Assembly (NCBI RefSeq): GCF_003044275.1
Contig: NZ_PZPL01000001.1
Span: 1,488,001 to 1,552,000 of the forward strand
Direction of reading: 5' to 3'
From: Rathayibacter caricis DSM 15933
GTDB taxonomy: Bacteria > Actinomycetota > Actinomycetes > Actinomycetales > Microbacteriaceae
DNA: 64,000 nt
How positions within the stretch are numbered: the stretch's first letter is position 1; every line of letters begins with the position of its first letter. Position numbers and translations under genes: made by a program. The notes below the pieces were generated by a model that was not told the origin of the DNA, searched no databases, and was given only the letters and a program-made list of their open reading frames with translations. Positions 23,634 to 32,487 of the stretch are shown piece after piece.

Positions 23634-26198
23634 ATGCCCGCCGCTGGAACGACGCCCCCCTCCTCCCTCGACCGGATGCGCGTGCGCGGCGCCCGCGAGA
23701 ACAACCTGCAGAGCGTGGACGTCGACCTCCCGCGCGACGCGCTCGTCGCGTTCACCGGCGTCTCCGGCTCGGGGAAGAGCTCGCTCGCGTTCGGCACTCT
23801 CTACGCGGAGGCGCAGCGCCGCTACTTCGAGTCGGTCGCGCCCTACGCCCGCCGGTTGATCGACCAGGTCGGCGTGCCCGATGTCGACTCGATCGAGGGA
23901 CTCCCGCCGGCCGTCGCGCTGCCGCAGCGCCGCTCCGCCGGCTCGGCCCGCTCCACCCTCGGCAGCGCGACCACCCTCTCGAGCGTGGTCCGCATGGTCT
24001 TCTCGCGTGTCGGCACCTACCCCGAGGGCGCCCCGATGCTCCTCGCCGAGGACTTCTCGGCCAACACGGTGCAGGGCGCGTGCCCGACCTGCCACGGCAT
24101 CGGCCGCGTCTACGACGTGCCCGACGAGCTGATGGTGCCCGACGACTCGCTGAGCATCCGCGACGGCGCCCTCGCCGCGTGGCCCACGGCGTGGCACGGC
24201 AAGCAGCTGCGCGACAGCCTCATCTCGCTCGGGCACGACATCGACGTGCCGTGGCGGACGCTGCCCGTCGACGCGCGCGACTGGATCCTGCACACCGACG
24301 AGTCGCCGCAGGTCCCGATCTTCACCGACCGCTCGCCGGCCGATGTGCGGAAGGCCGTCGCGGCGGGGCTCGAGCCGCGCTACATGAGCACGTTCCTCGG
24401 AGTGCGGCGCTACGTCCTCGACACCTTCGCCGGCTCCAAGAGCGCCCGGATGCGCGAGCGCGCAGCGACGTTCCTGGTCAGCGTCGCCTGCGGCACCTGT
24501 CACGGCCGCAAGCTGAAGCCGGAGGCGCTCGCCGTCACCTTCGAGGGTCACGACATCACCGAGCTCGCCGCGCTCCCGCTCGAAGAGCTCCAGGTGCTCC
24601 TCCGGCGCGTGCTCGAGCCCGACTGGATCCCCGCCGGTGCCGCCGCCCCCGCCCCCGAGACGCGGCTGGCCGCGCAGCGCCTGGTCGGCGACCTGATCGC
24701 CCGCCTCGCTCCGATCGTCGACCTCGGCCTCGGCTACCTCTCCCTCGACCGGTCGACGCCGACCCTCTCCTCCGGCGAGCTGCAGCGGATGCGGCTGGCC
24801 ACCCAGGTGCTCTCGCGGCTGTTCGGCGTCGTGTTCGTCCTCGACGAGCCGTCGGCGGGGCTCCATCCGGCCGACACGGAGGCGCTGCTCGGCATCCTCC
24901 GCACGCTCCGCGCCACAGGCAACACGGTCTTCTTCGTCGAGCACTCCCTCGACGTCGTGCGCGAGGCCGACTGGATCGTCGACATCGGCCCCGCGGCGGG
25001 CACCGGGGGCGGCTCCGTCGTCTACTCGGGGGAGCTCGACGGGCTGCGGCACGTCCCCGACTCGGCGACGCGGCGGTACCTCTTCCCGGACGCCGACTCC
25101 GTCGCTCCGCTCAGAGAGCGTCGCCGCTCGTCGCAGAGCATCGAGCTGAGCGGAGTGACGCGCAACACCCTCCGCGATCTCGCGGTCTCGTTCCCGGTGG
25201 GTGCCCTGACGGCGGTCACCGGGGTGTCCGGATCGGGAAAGTCCACGCTGGTGAACCAGGCGCTCCCGGATCTGCTGCGCGCGAGCCTGCACGCCGACCT
25301 CGCCGAGGACACCTCTCCCGAGGACGACCGCGGGGGAGCGGATCCGCTGCTCGGCCCCGCGGAGGACGTCACGCTCGGCCGGGCGCGGGGACCGGTGGAG
25401 CGTCTGCGCCGGGTGGTCCAGGTGAGCCAGACGCCCATCGGGCGCACCTCGCGCTCGAACGTCGCCACCTACACCGGTCTGTTCGACCGCGTGCGAGCGC
25501 TCTTCGCCGCGACCCCGGAGGCGAAGCGCCGCCGCTACTCCGCGAGCCGCTTCTCGTTCAACCTGCCCAGCGGACGGTGCCCGGTCTGCAAGGGCGAGGG
25601 GACCATGGAGGTGGAGCTGCTGTTCCTGCCGACGGTGGAGGCGCCCTGCTCGGAGTGCGGTGGGACGCGGTACAACTCGGAGACGCTGGAGGTGACGCTC
25701 GACGGGCGCTCGATCGCCGACGTCCTCGCGCTGAGCGTCTCGGCGGCGCGCGAGGTGTTCTCGGCGGAGCCCGAGGTGGCGCGGCACCTCGATGCGCTGG
25801 TGGACGTCGGCCTCGGGTACGTCGCGCTCGGTCAGCCCGCCCCCGAGCTCTCGGGCGGCGAGGCGCAGCGGGTGAAGCTCGCCTCGGAGCTGCGGCGCGC
25901 CCAGCGGGGCGACACCCTCTACCTGCTCGACGAGCCCACGTCGGGACTGCATCCGGCCGACGCCGACCGGCTGCTGACGCACCTGCAGCACCTCGTCGAC
26001 GCGGGCAACACGGTGATCGTCGTCGAGCACGACATGCGGATCGTCGCCGATGCCGACCACGTCATCGACCTCGGTCCGGGCGCGGGGCGAGCCGGCGGGA
26101 CGATCGTCGCGACGGGTACCCCGGAGGAGGTCGCCCGAGTGGAGGGCAGCCGCACGGCGCCCTACCTCCGGGCGGCTCTGGAGAAGCGCGGGGCCTGA
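23634..26198 (+). CDS. UvrA2/DrrC-like excinuclease ATPase paralogue
   Basis: 854 residues, shorter than housekeeping UvrA (about 950). Two ABC halves are complete: first Walker A GVSGSGKSS (residues 42-50), signature TLSSGELQR, Walker B VFVLDEPSAGLHP; second GVSGSGKSTL, ELSGGEAQR, LYLLDEPTSGLHP. Zinc-type CxxC pairs are present (CPTCHGIG with CGTCHGRK; CPVCKGEG with CSECGGTR). The missing length lies where UvrA binds UvrB, as in UvrA2 proteins that give resistance to DNA-binding drugs such as daunorubicin (DrrC). Next to a TetR/MFS pair, a role in drug tolerance is plausible. It is unlikely to be the repair UvrA. Confidence 0.85.
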   Translation: MPAAGTTPPSSLDRMRVRGARENNLQSVDVDLPRDALVAFTGVSGSGKSSLAFGTLYAEAQRRYFESVAPYARRLIDQVGVPDVDSIEGLPPAVALPQRRSAGSARSTLGSATTLSSVVRMVFSRVGTYPEGAPMLLAEDFSANTVQGACPTCHGIGRVYDVPDELMVPDDSLSIRDGALAAWPTAWHGKQLRDSLISLGHDIDVPWRTLPVDARDWILHTDESPQVPIFTDRSPADVRKAVAAGLEPRYMSTFLGVRRYVLDTFAGSKSARMRERAATFLVSVACGTCHGRKLKPEALAVTFEGHDITELAALPLEELQVLLRRVLEPDWIPAGAAAPAPETRLAAQRLVGDLIARLAPIVDLGLGYLSLDRSTPTLSSGELQRMRLATQVLSRLFGVVFVLDEPSAGLHPADTEALLGILRTLRATGNTVFFVEHSLDVVREADWIVDIGPAAGTGGGSVVYSGELDGLRHVPDSATRRYLFPDADSVAPLRERRRSSQSIELSGVTRNTLRDLAVSFPVGALTAVTGVSGSGKSTLVNQALPDLLRASLHADLAEDTSPEDDRGGADPLLGPAEDVTLGRARGPVERLRRVVQVSQTPIGRTSRSNVATYTGLFDRVRALFAATPEAKRRRYSASRFSFNLPSGRCPVCKGEGTMEVELLFLPTVEAPCSECGGTRYNSETLEVTLDGRSIADVLALSVSAAREVFSAEPEVARHLDALVDVGLGYVALGQPAPELSGGEAQRVKLASELRRAQRGDTLYLLDEPTSGLHPADADRLLTHLQHLVDAGNTVIVVEHDMRIVADADHVIDLGPGAGRAGGTIVATGTPEEVARVEGSRTAPYLRAALEKRGA

Positions 26199-26203
26199 CC
26201 GCG

Positions 26204-26306
26204 GCGGGTCTCGAGACGCCCCTGCGGGGCTACTCGACCAGCGGGGGGGGGGGGGCGTCGAAGGTCTGCTGATCGAGTAGCCCGCGCAGCGGGCGTATCG
26301 AGATCC
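26204..26306. repeat. Dispersed palindromic element, arms in reversed order, with a 13-G run
   Basis: Here the right arm (GGGTCTCGAGACGCCCCTGCGGGGCTACTCGACCAGC type) comes first and the left arm (CTGATCGAGTAGCCCGC to GTATCGAGATCC) second. The two are joined by 13 consecutive G (26243-26255), a likely phase-variable or mis-sequenced tract. Confidence 0.85.
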
Positions 26307-26372
26307 ACCCATACCGCCGCGCCCCCTTCGAGCGCGCTCAGCCCGCCCGCCGAAACCTCACCGAAAAGTAAT

Positions 26373-26386
26373 TGTTAACGGTAACA
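26373..26386. promoter_or_regulatory. LacI-type operator upstream of the GH127/146 gene
   Basis: TGTTAACGGTAACA: arms TGTTA/TAACA around a central CG, the standard LacI-family operator form, 71 bases before the start codon. No lacI-type gene is adjacent, so the regulator is encoded elsewhere. A one-mismatch copy is at 15429. Confidence 0.65.
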
Positions 26387-26457
26387 TTCGGCACATCCCC
26401 GTCCACGGCGCCCCCCCGACGCCCGGACGACGATCTCAACGACGAGAGGCACCACGA

Positions 26458-29400
26458 ATGACGACCAGACGACGGACCCCGATCGCAGTCGCGGCGGTGA
26501 TGGCGCTCGCGGCAGGACTCCTGTCGGTCGGAGCGCCCGCGAACGCCGCTCCGAGCACCTCGCTCGATGCGAAGAAGGTGCTCGAACTGCCCTTCGACGG
26601 CAGCCTGACCGACACCAGCGGCCGCAGCACCCCCACGAGCATGCAGAAGGGCACCGCGGGCTACGCCGCAGGCCTCTCGGGCCAGGCCTTCGCCTTCGAC
26701 GGCTCCAACGCCGTGAGCCTGGGCACCTCGGCCGCGCTCCAGCCCGCCGACCTCACCGTCTCGTTCTGGTACAACCCGAGCGTCGCCATGACCGGCGAGC
26801 AGGTCTTCACCTGGAACAAGACGGCCTACAACTCCGACGGCTGGTACCTCACCTCCGAGGGCGACGGCACTCCGCTGGCGCTCTCGATCGGGCCGTCGAC
26901 CGGTCAGCCCTACAAGGTCGCCGTCGAGTCCCCGCGCGCCTCCTTCTTCCCGACGAACACCTGGACCCACGTCGTCGCCACCTACGACAAGGCCACCAAG
27001 CAGGTCGCCTTCTACCGCAACGGCGTCAAGCAGCCCAGCGCGGTCAAGACCGCGCCGTCCACCTCCGCGTCCGGCGTCCTCGGCTCCGAGGGCACGTCGA
27101 CCAAGACCATCGGCTTCAACGGCCCGCAGTACAACGGCGCGCACCTGCGCGGCCTGCTCGACGAGTACGTCCTCTACAACGGAGTCGCGACCACGACCGA
27201 CGTCGTGACGCTCACCAAGGCGGGGAACCCCTCCTTCGACGCCGCAGCGGTCGCGAAGAGCGACCTCGACGCGGTCGCTCTGCCCTCGAGCACCGTCCTC
27301 GACTTCCCGGTGCCGACCACCGGAGCCAAGGGCTCCACGTTCTCGTGGACCTCCTCCGACCCCGCGCGGATCGCGATCGACGGCGGCAACGCGGCCGTCA
27401 CTCCGCCCACCGGCTCCACCCCCTCCTCCGTGACCCTCACCGGCTCGGCGAGCTACGGTGGCAGCGTGCCGGTGACGAAGACCTTCACGGTCCAGGTCCT
27501 CCCCGAGGGTCTCGAGAGCTCGATCTACCTGCTCGAGGCCGGTCTCTCCGACGTCGACGTCGAGGACCCGTACCTCGAGAACGGCGAGAAGCAGACCGTC
27601 GAGTACCTGCTCAGCCTCGACCCCGAGCGCTTCCTCTACTCCTTCTACCGCGAGGCGGGCCTCGCGCCCACGACGGCCAGCGGGTACGGCGGATGGGAGC
27701 GCGACACCAACGTCCGCTTCCAGGGCCACTTCTTCGGCCACTACGTCTCGGCCCTCTCGCAGGCCTACTCCACCGCCGAGGACCCGACCACGAAGGCGAC
27801 CCTGCTCGCCAAGCTGACCGCCTCGGTGGACGGCCTCAAGCGGGTCCAGGATGCCTACGCGCTCAAGAACCCGACGGACGCGGGCTACGTCTCGCCGTTC
27901 CCCGTCTCGTACCTCCCCTCGGGAGCCGACGGACTGCTCGTGCCGTTCTACAACCTGCACAAGGTGCTCGCGGGCCTCCTCGACGCCCAGAAGTACGCCC
28001 CCCGCGACGTGTCGGCCAAGGCCCTCACGGTCGCCGACGGCTTCGGCACCTGGATCCGCAACTGGGGCGGCCGCCAGGCCGACCCGACGCTGCTCCTGCG
28101 CACCGAGTACGGCGGAATGAACGAGGCGCTCTACAAGCTCTTCGAGATCACCGGCAAGTCCGAGCACAAGCGCGCGGCCGAGTACTTCGACGAGCGGGCC
28201 CTGTTCGAGCGCCTCGCGAACAACGAGGACGTGCTCAACGGACTCCACGCGAACACGACGATCCCCAAGCTGATCGGCGCGCTCAAGCGCTACACGGTGT
28301 TCACGGACGACCCGGCTCTGTACGCCACGCTGACCGACGCCGAGAAGGCGGACCTCGGCATGTACCGCCGAGCGGCCGAGAACTTCTTCCGCATGGTCGA
28401 CGAGACGCACACCTACGCCAACGGCGGCAACAGCGAGTCCGAGCACTTCCACGCTCCCGGCACGCTCTACCAGTACGCGACGAGCGGCCGCACCACCGGA
28501 TACGGCGAGAACTCGACGTCCGAGGGCTGCAACATCTACAACATGCTGAAGCTCTCCCGGGCGCTGTTCCAGGTGACGAAGGACGTGAAGTACGTCGACT
28601 TCTACGAGGACGCGTACATCAACGGCATCCTCGCCTCGCAGAACCCCGACACCGGCATGGTCACCTACTTCCAGCCCCAGACCGCCGGCTACGCCAAGGT
28701 CTTCGGCAAGGAGCAGGACGAGTTCTGGTGCGACCACGGATCGGGCATCGAGAGCTTCACGAAGCTCGGCGACTCGATCTACTTCGAGGGCGAGCGCACG
28801 GTCTACGTGAACCTGTTCCGCTCCTCGGTGCTCAGCTCGCAGGCGTCGAACCTGAAGCTCACGCAGACGGCCGACATCCCCGACACCGACACCGCGACCT
28901 ACTCGATCGCCGGACTCGACGGCGGCGCCGTCGCCGAGGGGACGACCGTCCGCCTCCGCATCCCCGCCTGGGTCGACGGAACGCCGACCCTCACCGTGAA
29001 CGGGGCGCCGCGCAGCATCGCCTCGATCACCGAGGGCGGCTACGTCGTCGTCCCCGTCGCGGCCGGTGACACCCTCACCTGGAAGCTCCCGGCGAAGGTC
29101 ACCGTCTCGGCCGAGACCGAGAACGCGAACTTCGCGGCCTTCAAGTACGGACCCGTGCTGCTCGCGACCGAGCTCAACCGGAACAACGTCGAGGCGTCCT
29201 ACCCCGCGGGCGTGCTCGTGCAGATGGGCGTCGCCGACAAGTCCGTCAACTCCAGCGTGACCGTCGCCGACGCGAACGCCTGGAAGGCCGGCATCCGGGA
29301 CAACCTGGTGCGCCTGCCCGACGCGGTGAACAACAACGGCCTGGAGACCATGCGGTTCGGGATGAAGAACGTCGACGCCGCCTCCGCGGCCCGCGTCTTC

Positions 29401-30606
29401 GAGCCGTACTACAGCCTCTACGACGCCCGGTACGCGACCTACCTGACGCTGATCGCCCCCGACTCCCCGGAGGCGCAGGCGCTGATCCTCAAGGAGAAGC
29501 AGCAGCTGCGCACCGAGGAGACGACGATCGACTCGCTCACCTCGTTCGACAACAACAACAGCGAGGCCGACAAGAACTACAAGTACAACCGGTCGAGCGT
29601 CGGGACCTGGCGGGGAGAGGGCTACCGCGACGGTGAGCGCTCGCCCGAGGCGTGGTTCCAGTACGACATGATCGTCGACCCGACGCTGCCGAAGAACTAC
29701 CTCGGCGTCCGCTACTACGGCGGCGACGCGGGACGCACCTTCGACGTCCTCCTCAACGGCGTGAAGCTCAAGACCGAGGTGGTCTCGGGTGCGGCCGGAT
29801 CGACGAACTGGTACATCCAGTACGACGAGATCCCGAAGGCGGTCCTCGACGGGATCGTCGCGAAGGACAGCTACAAGCGCGACCAGACCGGCAACTACGT
29901 GCTCGACGCGAAGGGCCAGAAGGTGCCGGTCGTGACCGTGCGCTTCCAGGGCATCAACACGACCAGCAACGTCGGCGGCGTCTTCGGCGTCTACACGACC
30001 GAGTCGACCTCGTTCGGCACGAACGCCGAGCTCGCGAAGATGACGTCGGACGTCGGGACCCTCGCTCCGGCGCTGGCGACCGGCGTGCGCGACTACACGC
30101 TCACGGTGCCGGCCTCGACGACGAGCGTCTCGCTCGACCTCGACCCGGCCGTCGCGAGCGGACTGGTCCGCGTGGACGGCGTGCTGATCGACGACACCGA
30201 GCTGCGCACCGTGCGCCTGGCCGCGACGGGGACCACGAACGTCGTGATCACCTCCGCCGCCCAGGACCACACGACGACGGCGACCTACCGCCTGGCGATC
30301 GTGAAGGCGACCGCCCCGGCGCTGAAGACCACCGTGACCACGTCGTCGCGCTGCGTCACCGGCAAGGTCGTGCTGACGGTGACCGCTCGGAACGACTCGA
30401 GCGTCACGACGGGCCTGACCATCGGCTCGCCGTTCGGATCGAAGGCCTTCACGGGCGTCGCTCCGGGCAAGACGGTGACGCACGCATTCACGACGCGCGC
30501 GACGTCGATCGCGGCGGGCTCCGTGACGGTCACGGCGACCGGGACGGTGAACGGCTCGCCCGTCACCGCGGCGACGCCGGCGACCTACACGGCGCGCACC
30601 TGCTGA
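26458..30606 (+). CDS. Giant secreted LamG-GH127/GH146 beta-L-arabinofuranosidase
   Basis: 1382 residues. After a signal peptide (to about 30, PANAAPS) come a LamG domain (about 35-255) and an Ig-like domain (FSWTSSDPARIAI). A DUF1680-type GH127/GH146 catalytic barrel starts near residue 360 (ERFLYSFYREAGL, FQGHFFGHYVSALSQAY, LHANTTIPKLIGALKRY). The zinc/nucleophile set is Glu689 and Cys691 (SEGCNIYN) and Cys758 (FWCDHGSG). Most relatives have CC at the last site; here it is Cys758-Asp759. Residues about 1130-1250 form a beta-sandwich (NYLGVRYYGGDAGRTFDVLLNG). The final about 92 residues are the shared Cys-bracketed module. Expected to release beta-L-arabinofuranose from plant wall glycoproteins or arabinans outside the cell. 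Confidence 0.88.
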   Translation: MTTRRRTPIAVAAVMALAAGLLSVGAPANAAPSTSLDAKKVLELPFDGSLTDTSGRSTPTSMQKGTAGYAAGLSGQAFAFDGSNAVSLGTSAALQPADLTVSFWYNPSVAMTGEQVFTWNKTAYNSDGWYLTSEGDGTPLALSIGPSTGQPYKVAVESPRASFFPTNTWTHVVATYDKATKQVAFYRNGVKQPSAVKTAPSTSASGVLGSEGTSTKTIGFNGPQYNGAHLRGLLDEYVLYNGVATTTDVVTLTKAGNPSFDAAAVAKSDLDAVALPSSTVLDFPVPTTGAKGSTFSWTSSDPARIAIDGGNAAVTPPTGSTPSSVTLTGSASYGGSVPVTKTFTVQVLPEGLESSIYLLEAGLSDVDVEDPYLENGEKQTVEYLLSLDPERFLYSFYREAGLAPTTASGYGGWERDTNVRFQGHFFGHYVSALSQAYSTAEDPTTKATLLAKLTASVDGLKRVQDAYALKNPTDAGYVSPFPVSYLPSGADGLLVPFYNLHKVLAGLLDAQKYAPRDVSAKALTVADGFGTWIRNWGGRQADPTLLLRTEYGGMNEALYKLFEITGKSEHKRAAEYFDERALFERLANNEDVLNGLHANTTIPKLIGALKRYTVFTDDPALYATLTDAEKADLGMYRRAAENFFRMVDETHTYANGGNSESEHFHAPGTLYQYATSGRTTGYGENSTSEGCNIYNMLKLSRALFQVTKDVKYVDFYEDAYINGILASQNPDTGMVTYFQPQTAGYAKVFGKEQDEFWCDHGSGIESFTKLGDSIYFEGERTVYVNLFRSSVLSSQASNLKLTQTADIPDTDTATYSIAGLDGGAVAEGTTVRLRIPAWVDGTPTLTVNGAPRSIASITEGGYVVVPVAAGDTLTWKLPAKVTVSAETENANFAAFKYGPVLLATELNRNNVEASYPAGVLVQMGVADKSVNSSVTVADANAWKAGIRDNLVRLPDAVNNNGLETMRFGMKNVDAASAARVFEPYYSLYDARYATYLTLIAPDSPEAQALILKEKQQLRTEETTIDSLTSFDNNNSEADKNYKYNRSSVGTWRGEGYRDGERSPEAWFQYDMIVDPTLPKNYLGVRYYGGDAGRTFDVLLNGVKLKTEVVSGAAGSTNWYIQYDEIPKAVLDGIVAKDSYKRDQTGNYVLDAKGQKVPVVTVRFQGINTTSNVGGVFGVYTTESTSFGTNAELAKMTSDVGTLAPALATGVRDYTLTVPASTTSVSLDLDPAVASGLVRVDGVLIDDTELRTVRLAATGTTNVVITSAAQDHTTTATYRLAIVKATAPALKTTVTTSSRCVTGKVVLTVTARNDSSVTTGLTIGSPFGSKAFTGVAPGKTVTHAFTTRATSIAAGSVTVTATGTVNGSPVTAATPATYTARTC

Positions 30607-30626
30607 GCGCACCGCACTGAACGGCG

Positions 30627-30656
30627 GCGGCCGTCGGGGGGATCCCCGGCGGCCGC
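30627..30656 (+). terminator. Hairpin terminator after the GH127/146 gene
   Basis: GCGGCCG and CGGCCGC arms extended by an inner GGGG/CCCC pair lie 21 bases beyond the stop. A GC-rich hairpin without a T-tract, the usual actinobacterial type. Confidence 0.65.
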
Positions 30657-30695
30657 TGTCCGTGCCGCCCGTCGTGACCTCAGGAGGAGTCGTCG

Positions 30696-31718
30696 ATGAC
30701 CGTGCTGACCCCCGCTCCGCCGCCGCCGGCGAGGAGCCGGCCCCGGCCGCCCCGGATGCTGATCGGAGCGGGGCTGCTCGGCGCGTTCCTCCTGCTGCGC
30801 GTGGTTGCTCCGCCGGACGCGGCTCTGACCGACACGGCGCGGGACTTCGCGACGCTGTCGATCAGCATCGTGATCGAGTCGCTGCCGTTCGTCTTCCTCG
30901 GCATCCTGCTGTCGATCGCCGTGCAGCTCTGGGTCCCGGAGCGCGTGCTGCTGCGGGTCCTGCCCCGGCGCGCGCTGCCGCGGAGGATCGTGATCTCGCT
31001 CCTGGGCGTGCTGCTGCCGGTCTGCGAGTGCGGCAACGTGCCGCTCGCACGCGGGCTGGTCGCGAAGGGGCTGAGCGTGTCGGAGTCGGTGACCTTCCTG
31101 CTCGCCGCGCCGATCCTGAACCCGATCACCATCGTGACGACGTACCAGGCCTTCGGCTGGGCCGACGGGATCCTCGTCTCGCGAGTGGTCGGCGGTTTCG
31201 TCATCGCGAACCTCGTGGGCTGGCTGCTGAGCCTGCATCCGCGCCCGACCGAGCTGCTCACCCCCGTGTTCCGGGCGGTGTGCGCGGCGGGCGACGCCGC
31301 GCACGGCTCGGGAGCGACCCGGGTGCGCCGAGGGCTCTCGACGCTGGCGGAGGAGACCAGCGCGATGCTCCCCGCGCTGTTCGTGGGAGCCGCGATCGCG
31401 GGGCTGATCCAGGTCGGCGTCTCGCGCGACCTCCTCACGACGCTGGGCGCGGATCCGCTCTGGTCGGTGCTCGCTCTGATGGTGCTCGCCTTCGTGATCT
31501 CGGTCTGCTCGAACGTCGACGCGTTCTTCGTGCTCTCCTTCGGCGGCACGTTCCTGCCCGGGGCGATCGTGGCGTTCCTCGTCTTCGGGCCGATGATCGA
31601 CATCAAGATGCTGGCGCTGCTGCGCACGACGTTCACGGCGGGGGCGCTGGTGCGGATCACCGCACTCGTGGCGCTGTGCGCCGCGGCACTCGGCCTGGCG
31701 GTGAACCTTGCCGCGTGA
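30696..31718 (+). CDS. UPF0718/DUF318 (YraQ-type) permease
   Basis: 340 residues with about eight membrane helices. Family landmarks are VIESLPFVFLGILLSI, the Cys motif PVCECGNVPLARGL, LLAAPILNPITIVTTYQAF and a late ISVCSNVDAFFVLSF. Members are putative transporters often linked to metal or thiol homeostasis; the substrate is unknown. The following gene starts at a TTG 11 bases before this stop, and such DUF318/TIGR03943 pairs are commonly adjacent, suggesting a two-part complex. Confidence 0.88.
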   Translation: MTVLTPAPPPPARSRPRPPRMLIGAGLLGAFLLLRVVAPPDAALTDTARDFATLSISIVIESLPFVFLGILLSIAVQLWVPERVLLRVLPRRALPRRIVISLLGVLLPVCECGNVPLARGLVAKGLSVSESVTFLLAAPILNPITIVTTYQAFGWADGILVSRVVGGFVIANLVGWLLSLHPRPTELLTPVFRAVCAAGDAAHGSGATRVRRGLSTLAEETSAMLPALFVGAAIAGLIQVGVSRDLLTTLGADPLWSVLALMVLAFVISVCSNVDAFFVLSFGGTFLPGAIVAFLVFGPMIDIKMLALLRTTFTAGALVRITALVALCAAALGLAVNLAA

Positions 31719-32487
31719 GCGCCGGCGCGCGGAGGCTCTCGCCGGCCTCGTTCGGCGCTGGCAGGGCGTGGTCCTCAGCCTGATCGCGCTCGCGGCGACC
31801 CTGTGGCTGGCCGCGACCGGTCGGCTCGGCCTCTACATCCATCCGCGGTACTTCGTCTTCACGACCGTGCTCGCGGTGATCGCGGCGGTGCTGGTGGTGG
31901 TGGCCACGGCGGTCGTGCGAGCGGAGCCGCACACGCACGCGCACGACGGAGGGGACGAGGGCGCGCACGAGCGCACGGGCCGCTCCGCCCTCGTCGCGAT
32001 CGGCGGGTCCGCGATCGTCCTCGGCGCGCTCGTGGCCCTGCTCGTGCTGCCGCCTGCGACGCTCACCACCGCCACGGCGAGCGCCCGCCAGATGAACACC
32101 GGCGCGATCGAGGCGTCGGAGCCGACCGGCGAGTACGCCGACTACACGGTGAAGGACTGGGCGGCGCTGCTGGCGCAGGGCGAGCCGGAGCAGTTCTTCG
32201 CGGGCCGCTCCGCGACGGTGAGCGGCTTCGTCACTCCCGACGAAGACGACCCCGAGAACGTGTTTTACGTCGCACGGTTCGTGGTCACCTGCTGTGCGGT
32301 CGATGCCCAGCCGGTGGGCGTACCGGTGCACCGGCCGGGCTGGCAGCAGGAGTACGAGGTCGACTCCTGGCTCGAGGTCTCGGGCGGATTCGCGACGAAC
32401 CCGAGCGCGACCAGCGCCGAGTCGATCGTGCTGGATCCCGACGTCCTCACTCCGATCGCGGAACCGGCGATGCCCTATGTCTACTGA
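31708..32487 (+). CDS. TIGR03943-type membrane protein, partner of the UPF0718 permease
   Basis: 259 residues from a TTG start overlapping the upstream stop by 11 bases. Two or three N-terminal membrane helices (VLSLIALAATLWLAATGRL, YFVFTTVLAVIAAVLVVVATAV) flank a His-rich loop (EPHTHAHDGGDEGAHE). The outside domain has VSGFVTPDEDDPENVFYVARFVVTCCAVDAQPVGVPV, whose CC pair is a family hallmark. The His-rich loop and Cys pair suggest metal handling, which is inference. Confidence 0.85.
   Translation: MPRERRRAEALAGLVRRWQGVVLSLIALAATLWLAATGRLGLYIHPRYFVFTTVLAVIAAVLVVVATAVVRAEPHTHAHDGGDEGAHERTGRSALVAIGGSAIVLGALVALLVLPPATLTTATASARQMNTGAIEASEPTGEYADYTVKDWAALLAQGEPEQFFAGRSATVSGFVTPDEDDPENVFYVARFVVTCCAVDAQPVGVPVHRPGWQQEYEVDSWLEVSGGFATNPSATSAESIVLDPDVLTPIAEPAMPYVY

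Noticed and set aside
23634..26198. Housekeeping uvrA
   Set aside because: About 100 residues short in the UvrB-binding region and not next to uvrB or uvrC; the UvrA2/DrrC type fits better.
23250..26312. A leftward 1,000-codon frame opposite the UvrA-like gene
   Set aside because: Runs through repeats and the tetR gene, with composition typical of antisense shadows; both ABC halves on the plus strand are intact.
26338..30612. A leftward open frame of over 1,400 codons opposite the GH127/146 gene
   Set aside because: It mirrors the real gene in a high-GC frame, has a low-complexity Arg/Val/Glu-rich translation, and matches no family. The plus strand encodes a complete enzyme.
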